Positions 1 through 9,365 of a DNA stretch of 64,000 bases are shown here, one piece after another. The notes under the pieces are model-generated. The model was not told where the DNA came from. It worked only from the letters and a program-made list of their open reading frames with translations, and searched no databases. This DNA comes from Anaerolinea sp. Lineage in GTDB: Bacteria; Chloroflexota; Limnocylindria; Limnocylindrales; CSP1-4. Each line of letters begins with the position of its first letter. Position 1 is the first letter of the stretch. A program made the translations under genes and the position numbers. The DNA lies in assembly GCA_013822395.1 (NCBI GenBank), contig PNKK01000005.1, forward strand, positions 33,637-97,636. The letters run 5' to 3'.

Positions 1-196
1 CATCGACCAGGGCATCGATGTCGACGGTGGCGCGACCCACCCCGCCACCATGCTCGCGCTCGATGATCGTCAGCATCTGGCCCCCGATCAGGACCCAGGG
101 GATGCCATCGAGCAGGCCCACGAGCTCGATCGTCGCCAGCCAGAGCTGCCGCTCCTGCCCCGTTGCTGCCTCGATCAGGGTCGGTCGATCGGCCAT
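1..196 (-). CDS. Nucleotidyltransferase-like protein (AbiEii/MNT-like), truncated by window start
   Basis: Reverse-strand translation MADRPTLIEAATGQERQLWLATIELVGLLDGIPWVLIGGQMLTIIEREHGGGVGRATVDIDALVD; GGxxL...TxDID pattern typical of nucleotidyltransferase-fold toxins; overlaps the upstream HTH gene by about 22 nt. Confidence 0.6.
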   Translation of the reverse strand, partial: MADRPTLIEAATGQERQLWLATIELVGLLDGIPWVLIGGQMLTIIEREHGGGVGRATVDIDALVD

Positions 197-870
197 CGAT
201 ACCGCTGGATCATCGAACGACCGACCGCCCGGGTCCGAGGATCTGGGTCCTCCAGGAGGTCGATGGCGACGACCGACGCCGGCGCTTCGGAGCCCAGGGG
301 CCACGGGTCCGAAAACGGGGGGACGACGCGCAGGATGATGTTCGGCTGGTCGGACGGTCGGAGACCGAAGGTGGCGACAAGCGGGTCCCAAGCGTCCGAC
401 GGCAGATAGCCATCCACGACGTCGGAGGCGATGAGGCCTGCCGATGCCGCCGCCTCCGCTGACACCCCAGTACGAGCCAGGGTCGCTGCCCCACGGATCC
501 GTGGGAGATCCGACGGATGGGCGCGCCACGCCGTCCGGCGTCCACGGTCGACGAGGCGGGGGCGCAGGCGGTCGAGTCCATCCGCCTCGAGCAGGCGACG
601 GAGCTTCCAGATGGCGTTCGTGTCGAGCCAGGTCGGCCGCTGATCGTCGGCGAGGAACAGGAGCCCCCACGCACGTGCGGGGGTCAGCCGTCGACCGGAC
701 GCCGTGCCCTGGGCAGTGCGAGCGTCGACGCTATCGGGGTCGATGAACCAGCGCCCGCCGATGGACCGGGCCGTGAGATCACCTGTATGGATCAACGCCC
801 GGACCCTGCTCGGGTGGACCCCCAGCCGTGACGCGACCTCTGAGACGGTGAGTCTGGATTGCTCAACCAT
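175..870 (-). CDS. Helix-turn-helix (excisionase/MerR-like) DNA-binding protein, probable antitoxin partner
   Basis: ORF 175..936; SRLTVSEVASRLGVHPSRVRALIHTGDLTARSIGGRWFIDPDSV is an excisionase-type HTH; ATG start chosen at 870. Confidence 0.7.
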   Translation of the reverse strand: MVEQSRLTVSEVASRLGVHPSRVRALIHTGDLTARSIGGRWFIDPDSVDARTAQGTASGRRLTPARAWGLLFLADDQRPTWLDTNAIWKLRRLLEADGLDRLRPRLVDRGRRTAWRAHPSDLPRIRGAATLARTGVSAEAAASAGLIASDVVDGYLPSDAWDPLVATFGLRPSDQPNIILRVVPPFSDPWPLGSEAPASVVAIDLLEDPDPRTRAVGRSMIQRYRWPIDRP

Positions 871-923
871 ATCGGAGCGACGATAGATGAGCAACTCCCC
901 AGCGTCAAGAGGTGCGCCACCTG

Positions 924-950
924 GGTAGTGTCTCAAACTGAGACACTACC
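924..950. promoter_or_regulatory. Perfect 12-bp inverted repeat GGTAGTGTCTCA-aac-TGAGACACTACC upstream of the HTH/nucleotidyltransferase pair
   Basis: Read directly from sequence; lies just upstream of a reverse-strand TTGACG-N17-TATCGT promoter-like element. Confidence 0.6.
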
Positions 951-1022
951 GCCACCTGCCGTGTCCCCGGCGCAGCCTGCGGTCGCCGCGGCCGGCCGCG
1001 GCCGGCCGCGTACCCTTCGACG

Positions 1023-1558
1023 GTGACCGAGGCACTCCCCGAGCACGTGGCCGCCAACCGCGAGGCGTGGGACCGCTACGCCGAGGGCTACGCGAAGCCG
1101 GGCCGGCGGGCATGGACCGCCGCCGAACCGTCGTGGGGCATCTGGGGCGTGAAGGAGTCCGAACTCCACCTTCTCCCCGACGACCTCGACGGAAGGACAC
1201 CATCGAGCTCGGGTGCGGGACGGCGTATGTGTCCGCGTGGCTGGCACGCCGCGGCGCGCGTCCGGTCGGGATCGACAACTCGCCGGTGCAGCTGGAGAAC
1301 GCCCGCCGGTTCCAGAGCGAGTTCGGCATCGACTTCCCCGTCCACCTCGGGAACGCCGAGCAGACGCCCTTTCCGAACGCGAGCTTCGACGTCGCGATCA
1401 GCGAATACGGCGCGTGCCTGTGGGCCGACCCGTACCGCTGGGTGCCGGAGGCGGCGCGGATCCTGCGACCCGGCGGCAGACTCGTCTTCCTGACGAACGG
1501 GATCATCCGCCTGGAGCCCGCGCCATCGAGCCATGCAAAAGGGCCTCCGGACCCGTAA
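1023..1558 (+). pseudogene. SAM-dependent methyltransferase (class I), frameshifted and C-terminally truncated
   Basis: MTEALPEHVAANREAWDRYAEGYAKPGRRAW in one frame continues as DTIELGCGTAYVSAWLARRGARPVGIDNSPVQLENARRF...LRPGGRLVFLTNG in another; switch near 1190. Confidence 0.75.
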
Positions 1559-1760
1559 TGCGTCTTGGGACTCATGCCACTCGCGAGCACGCTCGGCGCG
1601 CACGCGAGAAAAGCAGGATTTGATGGCGTGGTGAGCTTGATCGTGGCCGAAGTGCACACGCGCACGACTCAGGGCCGGTGCGAGGGGGATCGCCCGGCCG
1701 GGGGAGGAGGGCGCGGCGCAGGGGCGGGGCGCGATCCGCGCCGCCCGCGCCGGCCGCGGG

Positions 1761-2081
1761 CTACTCCCCGATCACGCTCCAGATGAAGCCCATCATCACG
1801 AAGAAGCCGGTGAACATGGCAATCAGCCCGATGCCGCCGTAGGGCGAGCTCGCACCCTCGTGCGGAACAAGCTGGAGCCCCACCCCGAAGATCACGGCCC
1901 AGGCGAGGAACAGGAGGCCGAACAGCCATTTCCCGTTCGGGCCGGTGATCCGGCGCGTCCAGCTCGACTTGCCGTCGGCGGACAGGGCCGCCCTCACGAT
2001 GATGTAGATCATCGCGCTGACCACGGCGACGGACAGGCCGAATTCGACCGGGCGGGTGAAGGCGAGGGTGAAGAGCTCCAC
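1761..2081 (-). CDS. Small hydrophobic membrane protein, unknown function
   Basis: ORF 1761..2126 with likely GTG start at 2081; several hydrophobic segments. Confidence 0.6.
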   Translation of the reverse strand: MELFTLAFTRPVEFGLSVAVVSAMIYIIVRAALSADGKSSWTRRITGPNGKWLFGLLFLAWAVIFGVGLQLVPHEGASSPYGGIGLIAMFTGFFVMMGFIWSVIGE

Positions 2082-2322
2082 GTCGGCCCTCGAGCAGGCT
2101 GGCGAACGACGCCGGAATGCTAGCACGCTGGGGCGGGGCTACGATGCCCTCCGCGATGCCCCACGCAACCCGGCCGGACCGGCCGCCCCTCTCCCCGAGC
2201 ACCCGGCGTGACTTCGCTAGGACTGGCCCATCCGCGCCCTCGCTCGTGGCGACGCGCCCGCTCGTGGCGACGCACTCGCCGGGCGGAACCAGGCCGCGCG
2301 GAACCAGAATGAGCCGTTCCGG

Positions 2323-4578
2323 GTGAGCGGCTTCGATCGCCTGGGCCGCTGGTCCGCCCGTCGACGCTGGTGGATCGTCGCCGGTTGGGCGATCGTCCTC
2401 GCAGCCTCGGTCCCGCTTGCCGTCCGGACGAGCGACGAACTCCGTGCCGGCGGCTTCATCCGCCAGGATCTCGAGTCCGCCCGGGCCAAGCAGCTCCTCC
2501 AGGACGAGATCGGCGTGCCGCAGTCGGCGGTCGCGATCGTCCTCTACTCGCCAACGCTGCGAGCCGGCGAGCCCGCCTTCGAGGCCGCGGCGCTCCGGGC
2601 GACGGCCGGGATCGCGGACGCGCCCAACGTCACGGGCATCGTGTCGCACGTCCTCTCAACCCGCCAGGTCTCCGCCGACGGCCACACCGCCTACGACGTC
2701 GTCACCCTGGACCTCCCGCCGGACGACTCACCGCTCGCACTGCCGGGGATCCGCGCGGCTCTGGTCGACGTACCGGAGCTCGAAGTCGGGCTCGCCGGCG
2801 GGCCGGCCTTCTACGGCGACGTCCAGGCGGTCTCGGAGGCCGACCTGCGCCGGAGCGAGCTGATCTCGCTGCCGCTCGCGGCATTGGCCCTTCTGTTCGT
2901 CTTCGGGTCCGTGGTCGCGGCGTCCCTGCCCCTCGCCGTCGGCGGCGCCGCGGTCGTCACGGCGCTGGCGGGCATCTTCCTGGTCGCGTCGGCGACCCCG
3001 ATGAGCATCTTCGTCCTGAACCTGGCCACGCTCCTGGGCCTGGGTCTCGGCGTGGACTACTCCCTGCTCATGACGAGCCGGTTCCGCGAGGAGCTGGCGG
3101 CCCGTGGGTGGCAGGCCGAGGCGGTGGAGGACGCGGTCGGGGCGACCGTCGCGACCGCCGGCCGGGCCGTCTTCTTCTCCGGCCTCACGGTCCTCCTGGG
3201 CCTGCTCGGCCTGGTCCTCTTCGAGTTCATGATCCTGCGGTCGGTCGGGATCGCGGGTGCCATCGTGGTCGGCCTCGCCGTCCTCGCTGCGCTCACCCTC
3301 CTGCCGGCGCTGCTCGCGATCGCGGGATCGCACCTGGACGCCCTCCGGGTCAGACGCGTCCGGGCGACCGAGGCCGAGAACGGCCCGTGGGCGCGCCTTG
3401 CCAACCGGGTGATGGACCACCCGGTCCGCGTCCTGGTCCCGACCCTCGGGCTGCTGCTCCTCCTGGGGACGCCCTTCCTCGGCGTCCGCTTCAACGCCCC
3501 GGACTCCACGATCCTCCCCGACGACGTGCCGTCCCGCCGGGCGTTCGACCGCCTCACGGCGGCCTTCGGGCCGGGTCCCTTCGCCCCGATCGTCCTGGCC
3601 ATCCGTACGGATGGGCCCGCCACGACCTCCGAGAACCTGGCGCGTCTGTACGACTACTCGCGGCGGCTTGCGGCGGATCCGCGAATTGCCCGAGTCGACG
3701 GCCTCGTCGATGTGGATCCTCGCCTGACGATCTCGCAGTACCAGCTCCTGTACGGCAATCCGTCAGGTCCGCCGGATCGGTTCGTCGCGGGGACCCTCGC
3801 TGCGACGACGCGGGGTGATCTCACCGCGTTCACGATCACCACGCTCTACGGCCCGAACGAGGAGCCCGGCCGCGCGCTCGTCGTGGATCTCCGGGCCGGC
3901 AACGGGTCGCTGGCGCCGCCGGCGGGATTGACCGTGCTCGTCGGCGGGGGTGCGGCCGACGTCGAGGACGTGGTGGCGGGAATCGCGGCCGACTTCCCGC
4001 GGACGGCCGTCTTCATCCTCGTCTCGACCTACCTCGTGCTCTTCCTCCTTCTCCGATCGATCCTCCTGCCGCTGAAGGCGATCGTCATGAACACGCTGTC
4101 GATCGCGGCGTCGTTCGGGGCGCTCGTCTGGATCTTCCAGGAAGGCAACCTGTCCGCGATCCTCGGGACACGGCCGCTCGGGTTCGTCGAGACGACCCAG
4201 CCGGTGATCCTGTTCTGCGTCCTGTTCGGGCTGTCGATGGATTACGAGGTCTTCCTGCTCACCCGGATGCGCGAGACGTGGGACCGGACGCGGGACAACC
4301 GCGCGGCCGTCGCCCAAGGCCTGGAGCGGAGCGGCCGGATCGTCACTTCGGCGGCGCTGATCGTCGTCGTCGTGGCCGGTTCCTTCGCGTTTGCGGACAT
4401 CGTCCTGATCAAGGCGCTCGGCCTGGGGATCGCGATCGCCGTGGCCCTCGACGCGACGGTCGTCCGGGCGCTCCTCGTCCCGGCGACGATGCGGCTCCTC
4501 GGCCGCTGGAACTGGTGGGTGCCCGGCCGCCTCGCGGGACGCCTGCCGGAGATCGCCGAGCGAGAGGCGTCGCCATGA
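2323..4578 (+). CDS. MMPL/RND family transporter
   Basis: 751 aa; repeated RND membrane blocks; GLGVDYSLLMTSRFREEL and FGLSMDYEVFLLTRMRE motifs typical of MMPL. Confidence 0.92.
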   Translation: MSGFDRLGRWSARRRWWIVAGWAIVLAASVPLAVRTSDELRAGGFIRQDLESARAKQLLQDEIGVPQSAVAIVLYSPTLRAGEPAFEAAALRATAGIADAPNVTGIVSHVLSTRQVSADGHTAYDVVTLDLPPDDSPLALPGIRAALVDVPELEVGLAGGPAFYGDVQAVSEADLRRSELISLPLAALALLFVFGSVVAASLPLAVGGAAVVTALAGIFLVASATPMSIFVLNLATLLGLGLGVDYSLLMTSRFREELAARGWQAEAVEDAVGATVATAGRAVFFSGLTVLLGLLGLVLFEFMILRSVGIAGAIVVGLAVLAALTLLPALLAIAGSHLDALRVRRVRATEAENGPWARLANRVMDHPVRVLVPTLGLLLLLGTPFLGVRFNAPDSTILPDDVPSRRAFDRLTAAFGPGPFAPIVLAIRTDGPATTSENLARLYDYSRRLAADPRIARVDGLVDVDPRLTISQYQLLYGNPSGPPDRFVAGTLAATTRGDLTAFTITTLYGPNEEPGRALVVDLRAGNGSLAPPAGLTVLVGGGAADVEDVVAGIAADFPRTAVFILVSTYLVLFLLLRSILLPLKAIVMNTLSIAASFGALVWIFQEGNLSAILGTRPLGFVETTQPVILFCVLFGLSMDYEVFLLTRMRETWDRTRDNRAAVAQGLERSGRIVTSAALIVVVVAGSFAFADIVLIKALGLGIAIAVALDATVVRALLVPATMRLLGRWNWWVPGRLAGRLPEIAEREASP

Positions 4579-5795
4579 AGGCCGCCACGCGGGCCGGGTC
4601 GACTCGCCGCGCCACGGCCCCGACCGGGCTCGCCGTCGCCGTCGCGACCCTCGCCGTGCTCGTCGCCGCCTGCTCCGGCCCGATCCTGGCGAATCCGGCG
4701 CTGTCCCCGGTCGCGCCCGCCACGCCCACACCGGCGCCGTCGCTCGCGCCGGACCCGCAGCCGGTCGCGTTCCCGCGGGATGACGGCCCCCACGACCGCC
4801 TGACGGAATGGTGGTACTACACCGGCCACCTCCGGGCGGCAGACGGGCGTCGCTTCGGCTTCCAGGCGGTCGTCTTCCGCGCCGAGCGCGGCGCGGTTCC
4901 GGTGACCTGGGCGTCCCAGCTTGCGCTCACGGACGAGTTCGGCGACCGGTTCCGGTACGGGCAGCGGAGCGAGATCGGCCCGCAGGTGGACCGGTCGCCG
5001 AGGGCGGCGGACGGTACGCCGACAGGATTCGCCCTGGCAATCACGGGGTTCGATCCGGCCGCGCCCGACTGGCTCGCCCGTGAACCCTGGATCTTCGGCG
5101 GTTCGGGCGGCCGAGACGTCATCAAGGCGGCCGTCTCACCGGACGAGGCGGTGACCGCCGACGGCGGCTTCGGCCTCGCGCTCGACCTCGTCGCGCAGAA
5201 GCCGCCGGCGCTCCAGGGCGGGATCGGCTGGATCGACTTCGGTCCCGCCGGCAGCTCGTACTACTACTCGCGTTCACGGATGGCGGCGACCGGCATGCTG
5301 ACCCTCGACGGCGAGCCGCTCCAGGTCGAGGGGACCGCCTGGTTCGACCACCAGTGGGGCGACTTCATCTCGGTCGGCGCGGGCGGCTGGGACTGGTTCG
5401 CGGTGAATCTGGCCGACGGCACCGATCTTGCGATCTCGCTCGTGCGGGCGCCGGACGGGACCTGGCCGATCGCGTTCGGCACGCTGGTCGATGCCGCCGG
5501 GCGGACGACCGCCCTGTCTCGCGACATGTTCGAGGTCGTCGCCGACCCTGCCCGCACCTGGACGAGCCCGGACACCGGCGCGACGTACCCGGCCGGCTGG
5601 ACGATCCGCGTTCCGGGCGAGGCGCTCGTGATCGACCTCGAGCCGACGGTCGCCGCCCAGGAGCTCGACACGAGGGCGACGACCGGGGTCGTGTACTGGG
5701 AAGGGTCGCAGGTCGTGACGGCGACGCGCGCCGGAATCCCGGTCGCCGGTGAAGCGTACGTCGAGCTCACCGGCTACGCGGCGGCGGTGCCGTGA
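4575..5795 (+). CDS. Lipoprotein of the AttH/CrtC-like (lipocalin-like hydrolase) family
   Basis: ATGA overlap with the MMPL gene; lipobox-like VLVAACSG; PHDRLTEWWYYTGHL and VEGTAWFDHQWGDF motifs of AttH-domain proteins. Confidence 0.85.
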   Translation: MKAATRAGSTRRATAPTGLAVAVATLAVLVAACSGPILANPALSPVAPATPTPAPSLAPDPQPVAFPRDDGPHDRLTEWWYYTGHLRAADGRRFGFQAVVFRAERGAVPVTWASQLALTDEFGDRFRYGQRSEIGPQVDRSPRAADGTPTGFALAITGFDPAAPDWLAREPWIFGGSGGRDVIKAAVSPDEAVTADGGFGLALDLVAQKPPALQGGIGWIDFGPAGSSYYYSRSRMAATGMLTLDGEPLQVEGTAWFDHQWGDFISVGAGGWDWFAVNLADGTDLAISLVRAPDGTWPIAFGTLVDAAGRTTALSRDMFEVVADPARTWTSPDTGATYPAGWTIRVPGEALVIDLEPTVAAQELDTRATTGVVYWEGSQVVTATRAGIPVAGEAYVELTGYAAAVP

Positions 5796-5937
5796 GCCGC
5801 CGGCCGGCGGCATCGGGCCGACTGGTCGTTGCTGCCCGGCTGCGCGACGATGGTGCCCTGACCAGCCGGCCGGCGCCAGCGGGCCGACGGGCCGTTCGGC
5901 CCTTCCAATCCGATGGCACTCCCCGGAGCATCCGGCC

Positions 5938-6405
5938 GTGCGACTCGAACTGACCCGCCGCGGCGACTACGCCGTCCGCGCCGCGCTCGCGATCACGCTC
6001 CTGGACGACGGCCGTCCCGTGAGCGCCCGCCGGATATCGGAGCGCATGGACATCCCGAAGCGGTTCCTCGCCCACGTGCTGACCGACCTCGTCAGGGCGG
6101 GGATCGTGGTCGGAACCACCGGTCGAAGTGGCGGCTATCGCCTGGCGGCGCCCGCCTCGGAGATCGACCTGCTGCGCGTGGTGGACGCCGTGGAGGAGCA
6201 CGGGGAGCCGGCGCGATGCGTGCTGCGCGGCGGCCCGTGCCGGCTCGACGGAACGTGCGCCGTCCACGACGCATTTTTCGCGGCGACGGCCGCGATGCGC
6301 CGGGAGTTGTCCGCCGCGAAGCTCGCCGACCTGGCCGCCGGCGGGCTGACCCTGCGAGACGGGCCCGGCAGGCGTGAAAGGGTCGGGACCTCGAGCCTGT
6401 CCTGA
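5938..6405 (+). CDS. Rrf2-family transcriptional regulator, probable Fe-S binding
   Basis: MRLELTRRGDYAVRAALAI..RISERMDIPKRFLAHVLTDLVRAGIV..GRSGGYRLA; cysteine cluster CVLRGGPCRLDGTC. Confidence 0.88.
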   Translation: MRLELTRRGDYAVRAALAITLLDDGRPVSARRISERMDIPKRFLAHVLTDLVRAGIVVGTTGRSGGYRLAAPASEIDLLRVVDAVEEHGEPARCVLRGGPCRLDGTCAVHDAFFAATAAMRRELSAAKLADLAAGGLTLRDGPGRRERVGTSSLS

Positions 6406-6534
6406 CGGGCCGAATGGCCCATCCGTTGGGCGCCCGGGGCGTTCGATATTCACATCGCCACGGTATGCATTTGGGCCGGCGAGCGTCCGGGTGCCGTGCG
6501 CGAAGGGGCCCTCGGACGGCCCCGGGGAGGTGAG

Positions 6535-7920
6535 ATGCTGCGCTCAAGGTTCATCGTGCTCCTCGCCGCCGTCGGCGTGCTCGCGACAGCGTGCGCGCCC
6601 GCGGCGGGTGCACCCACCTGGACGTACACCCCGGGTGGTGCGAACGGCGCCGGGGCGGTGCCGGCCCCCACGCAGGGTGACACCGCCGGCGATGTTCTCG
6701 GTACGCTCGAGGTGAAAGCCTTCGATCTCGGCTTCGAGCCGAACGCGCTGACGGTCGAGGAGCCCGGGCGCTACCAGATCAACCTGACGAATACCGGGGC
6801 ACTCCCGCACGACATCACGATTGCCGACGGCACTACGACCGGCATCGCCAATGGAGGCGAGTCGGCCACCGTGACGGTCGACATCCCGGCCACGGGCACC
6901 ACGTTCATCTGCTCGGTCCCGGGGCACGCCGACGCCGGCATGAAGGCCTCGATCACCGTCGCCGGGGGCACGACCGGCGGGTCGACCGGAGGCGGCGAGG
7001 GCGGCGGCACAGCGGCCACGGCCGTCCAGCCAGATCCCAACGCGCCCGCCTACGTCCTCAATCCGGCCACGGCTCCGAAGCTCCTGCCTGGCGAGACGCA
7101 CGACATCGACATCATCATCGAGGAGAAGGCGATGACGGTCGCCGATGGGTTCGTTCAGAAGGTCTGGACCTTCGGCGGGAACGTCCCCGGCCCGGTCATC
7201 CGGGTCAAGGTCGGCGACACGATTCGGATCCGGCTGGTGAACCCCGCGGCGAGCGGGCTGCCCCACTCGATCGACTTCCATTCCAGCCAGGTTGCCTGGA
7301 ATGACGAGATGACCGATATCAACCCGGGCGAGGAGAAGATCTACGAGTGGCGCGCCGATTACGCCGGCGTGTGGATGTACCACTGCGGTACCGCTCCCGT
7401 CCTCCATCACATCGCCAACGGAATGTACGGCATGGTCATCGTCGAGCCCCGCGAGGGCCTGCCGCCGGTCGATGCGGAGTTCGTCATCGTCCAGAGCGAG
7501 TGGTACCTCGGCCCGCAGGGCGAGACGACGTCACTGGCGAAGGCGGCCGTCGCCGCGCCGGCACCCGACTTCGTGGTCTTCAACGGGATCGCCAACCAGT
7601 ACAAGGACAACCCGATCAAGGTGGCCACCGGTGATCGCGTCCGGGTGTTCGTCCTGAACGCCGGACCGAGCACCGACAGCTCGTTCCACGTCGTGGGCAC
7701 GATCTTCAGCTCGGTGATCAAGGAGGGCTACCAGCTCCTGCCCGGCAACCCCGGGAACTGGGGCGCCCAGGCGATGGACCTCTCGCCGGCCCAGGGAGGG
7801 ATCGTCGAATTCGAGATGCCCGAGGACGGCCTCTACCCGATGGTCACCCACGCCTTCAACTTCGTCGGTCGCGGCGCGCTCGGTCTGTTCCAGGCCGGCG
7901 ACGGCGACCCGAAGAACTGA
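6535..7920 (+). CDS. nirK: Copper-containing nitrite reductase with extra N-terminal cupredoxin domain
   Basis: Lipobox-like signal; N-terminal plastocyanin-like domain (LPHDITIADG...TFICSVPGHADAGMK); NirK-like LPHSIDFHSSQ, MYHCGTAPVLHHIANGMYGMVIVEPREGLPP, VTHAFNFVGRGALGLFQ. Confidence 0.85.
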   Translation: MLRSRFIVLLAAVGVLATACAPAAGAPTWTYTPGGANGAGAVPAPTQGDTAGDVLGTLEVKAFDLGFEPNALTVEEPGRYQINLTNTGALPHDITIADGTTTGIANGGESATVTVDIPATGTTFICSVPGHADAGMKASITVAGGTTGGSTGGGEGGGTAATAVQPDPNAPAYVLNPATAPKLLPGETHDIDIIIEEKAMTVADGFVQKVWTFGGNVPGPVIRVKVGDTIRIRLVNPAASGLPHSIDFHSSQVAWNDEMTDINPGEEKIYEWRADYAGVWMYHCGTAPVLHHIANGMYGMVIVEPREGLPPVDAEFVIVQSEWYLGPQGETTSLAKAAVAAPAPDFVVFNGIANQYKDNPIKVATGDRVRVFVLNAGPSTDSSFHVVGTIFSSVIKEGYQLLPGNPGNWGAQAMDLSPAQGGIVEFEMPEDGLYPMVTHAFNFVGRGALGLFQAGDGDPKN

Positions 7921-7997
7921 CTCCGGATCGGGGTCCCGACATCGCGAGCACGGGCCGGGACCCCTCCCCTCCGAGTCCCGTCGGGAGCCCGGCCGGC

Positions 7998-9299
7998 GTG
8001 CGCGGACCGCTGCCCGTGCTTGGGCTCGGCTCGTCCTTCCGGCCGGGCGTCGGGATCGCCCGCTCCGCCGACCGCCGGATCGCCTTCGGCGGGCTGCTGG
8101 TCGCCGGCCTCTACCTCGCGCTCGCCGCCGCCTCGCTGCTCCTGCCGCCCGCGATCCGCCTGGGTACGTGGCTCCCGGCCCATCTCGCACTCGCGGGCGC
8201 GGCCTCCACGGCGATCGCCGCCGTGCTCCCCTTCTTCACCGCCGCCCTCGTCGTCGCCCCGCCGGCGCGGCCGGCGGTCCGGATCGGCGGGATCGCGCTC
8301 GTCTCGGTCGGGGCGTTCGCCGCGATGACCGTTTACGGCCATGCCCGCGGGGAGGCGGTCCCGGCCGCGCTCGCCGGCGGGGCGTTCCTCGCCGGGCTCG
8401 GGCTCGTCGCCGTCGCCGCGTTCGCCCCGCTCCGCGGAGCTCTGGGGCCGCGCCGGATCCTCGTCGAGCGCGCGTATGCCCTGGCCCTCGCGAACGTGGC
8501 CGTCGGCGCAACGATCGCCACCTTCCTCATCGGCGGCAACCTCGCGGTCGGCGCGGCGTGGGGCGCGCTGAAGCCGGCCCACGCCTGGCTGAACCTGGTC
8601 GGGTTTGTCGGGCTGATCATCGTCGCGACCCTCCTGCACTTCGCTCCCACGGTGTCCGGGACGCGGCTCCGGCCACGGGTCTCCGGACGGCTCGCCGTGG
8701 TGGGCGTCGCGATCGGGGCGCCCCTCGTCGCCGCCGGGTACGCCGCGGGTGCCGACCTCGTCGCGCGCGCGGGGGCGCTCGCCGTCCTCGCCGGCGCGTT
8801 CGGCGTGGCGGCCCACGGCGCCGCGGTCCACCTGGACGCGGAGCGCGGGCGCTGGACGACCGACGCCGGGTGGCACCGCCTCACGGCCGGGGCGATCCTG
8901 GCGGGCCAGGCGTGGCTCGCGGTGGGGCTTGCCGTGGCCGCGACGCGCGTCCTCGGCTATGGCGCGAGTCCGGCCGGCTGGTCGCTCGCGCTCCTCGTTG
9001 GGCCGCTCGTGATCGGCGGCGTCGCCCAGATCCTCGCCGGGGCGATGACCCACCTCCTCCCGGCCATCGGCCCGGGGGACCCGATCCGCCACGCCGCGCA
9101 GCGCCGGATCCTCGGGCGTGTGGCGACGGCGAGGCTCGTGGTCCTGAACGCCGGCGCGGTGCTCGTGACGATCGGGCTCGGACCCACGGCGGTGACCGGC
9201 GCCGGTGCGCTCGGAAGCACCCTCGTCGAGCTCGGACTCGCCGGCGCCGCGCTCGGGATCGGCACGACGCTCGTGCTCCTGGCACGCGCGGCCGGATGA
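7998..9299 (+). CDS. Polytopic membrane protein, NnrS-like / heme-copper-associated
   Basis: 433 aa, about 12 hydrophobic segments with conserved-looking His (PAHLALAG, KPAHAWLNLVGF, LLHFAPTV, THLLPAIG); adjacent to nirK. Confidence 0.55.
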   Translation: MRGPLPVLGLGSSFRPGVGIARSADRRIAFGGLLVAGLYLALAAASLLLPPAIRLGTWLPAHLALAGAASTAIAAVLPFFTAALVVAPPARPAVRIGGIALVSVGAFAAMTVYGHARGEAVPAALAGGAFLAGLGLVAVAAFAPLRGALGPRRILVERAYALALANVAVGATIATFLIGGNLAVGAAWGALKPAHAWLNLVGFVGLIIVATLLHFAPTVSGTRLRPRVSGRLAVVGVAIGAPLVAAGYAAGADLVARAGALAVLAGAFGVAAHGAAVHLDAERGRWTTDAGWHRLTAGAILAGQAWLAVGLAVAATRVLGYGASPAGWSLALLVGPLVIGGVAQILAGAMTHLLPAIGPGDPIRHAAQRRILGRVATARLVVLNAGAVLVTIGLGPTAVTGAGALGSTLVELGLAGAALGIGTTLVLLARAAG

Positions 9300-9365
9300 T
9301 CCTCGGTGGAGCGCCGAGGCCATCCGGTTGATCCTGCGCGCGGTCGCGAGCTCGACGACGCCTGG

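Noticed and set aside
984-1013. GGCCGCGGCCGGCCGCG repeats
   Set aside because: Short GC-rich simple sequence; no evidence for function beyond composition.
2240-2273. Two copies of GCTCGTGGCGACGC
   Set aside because: Short local tandem duplication upstream of the MMPL gene; no array or regulatory pattern.
7833-9323. 496-aa reverse ORF
   Set aside because: Antisense to the NnrS-like gene; low-complexity charged composition.
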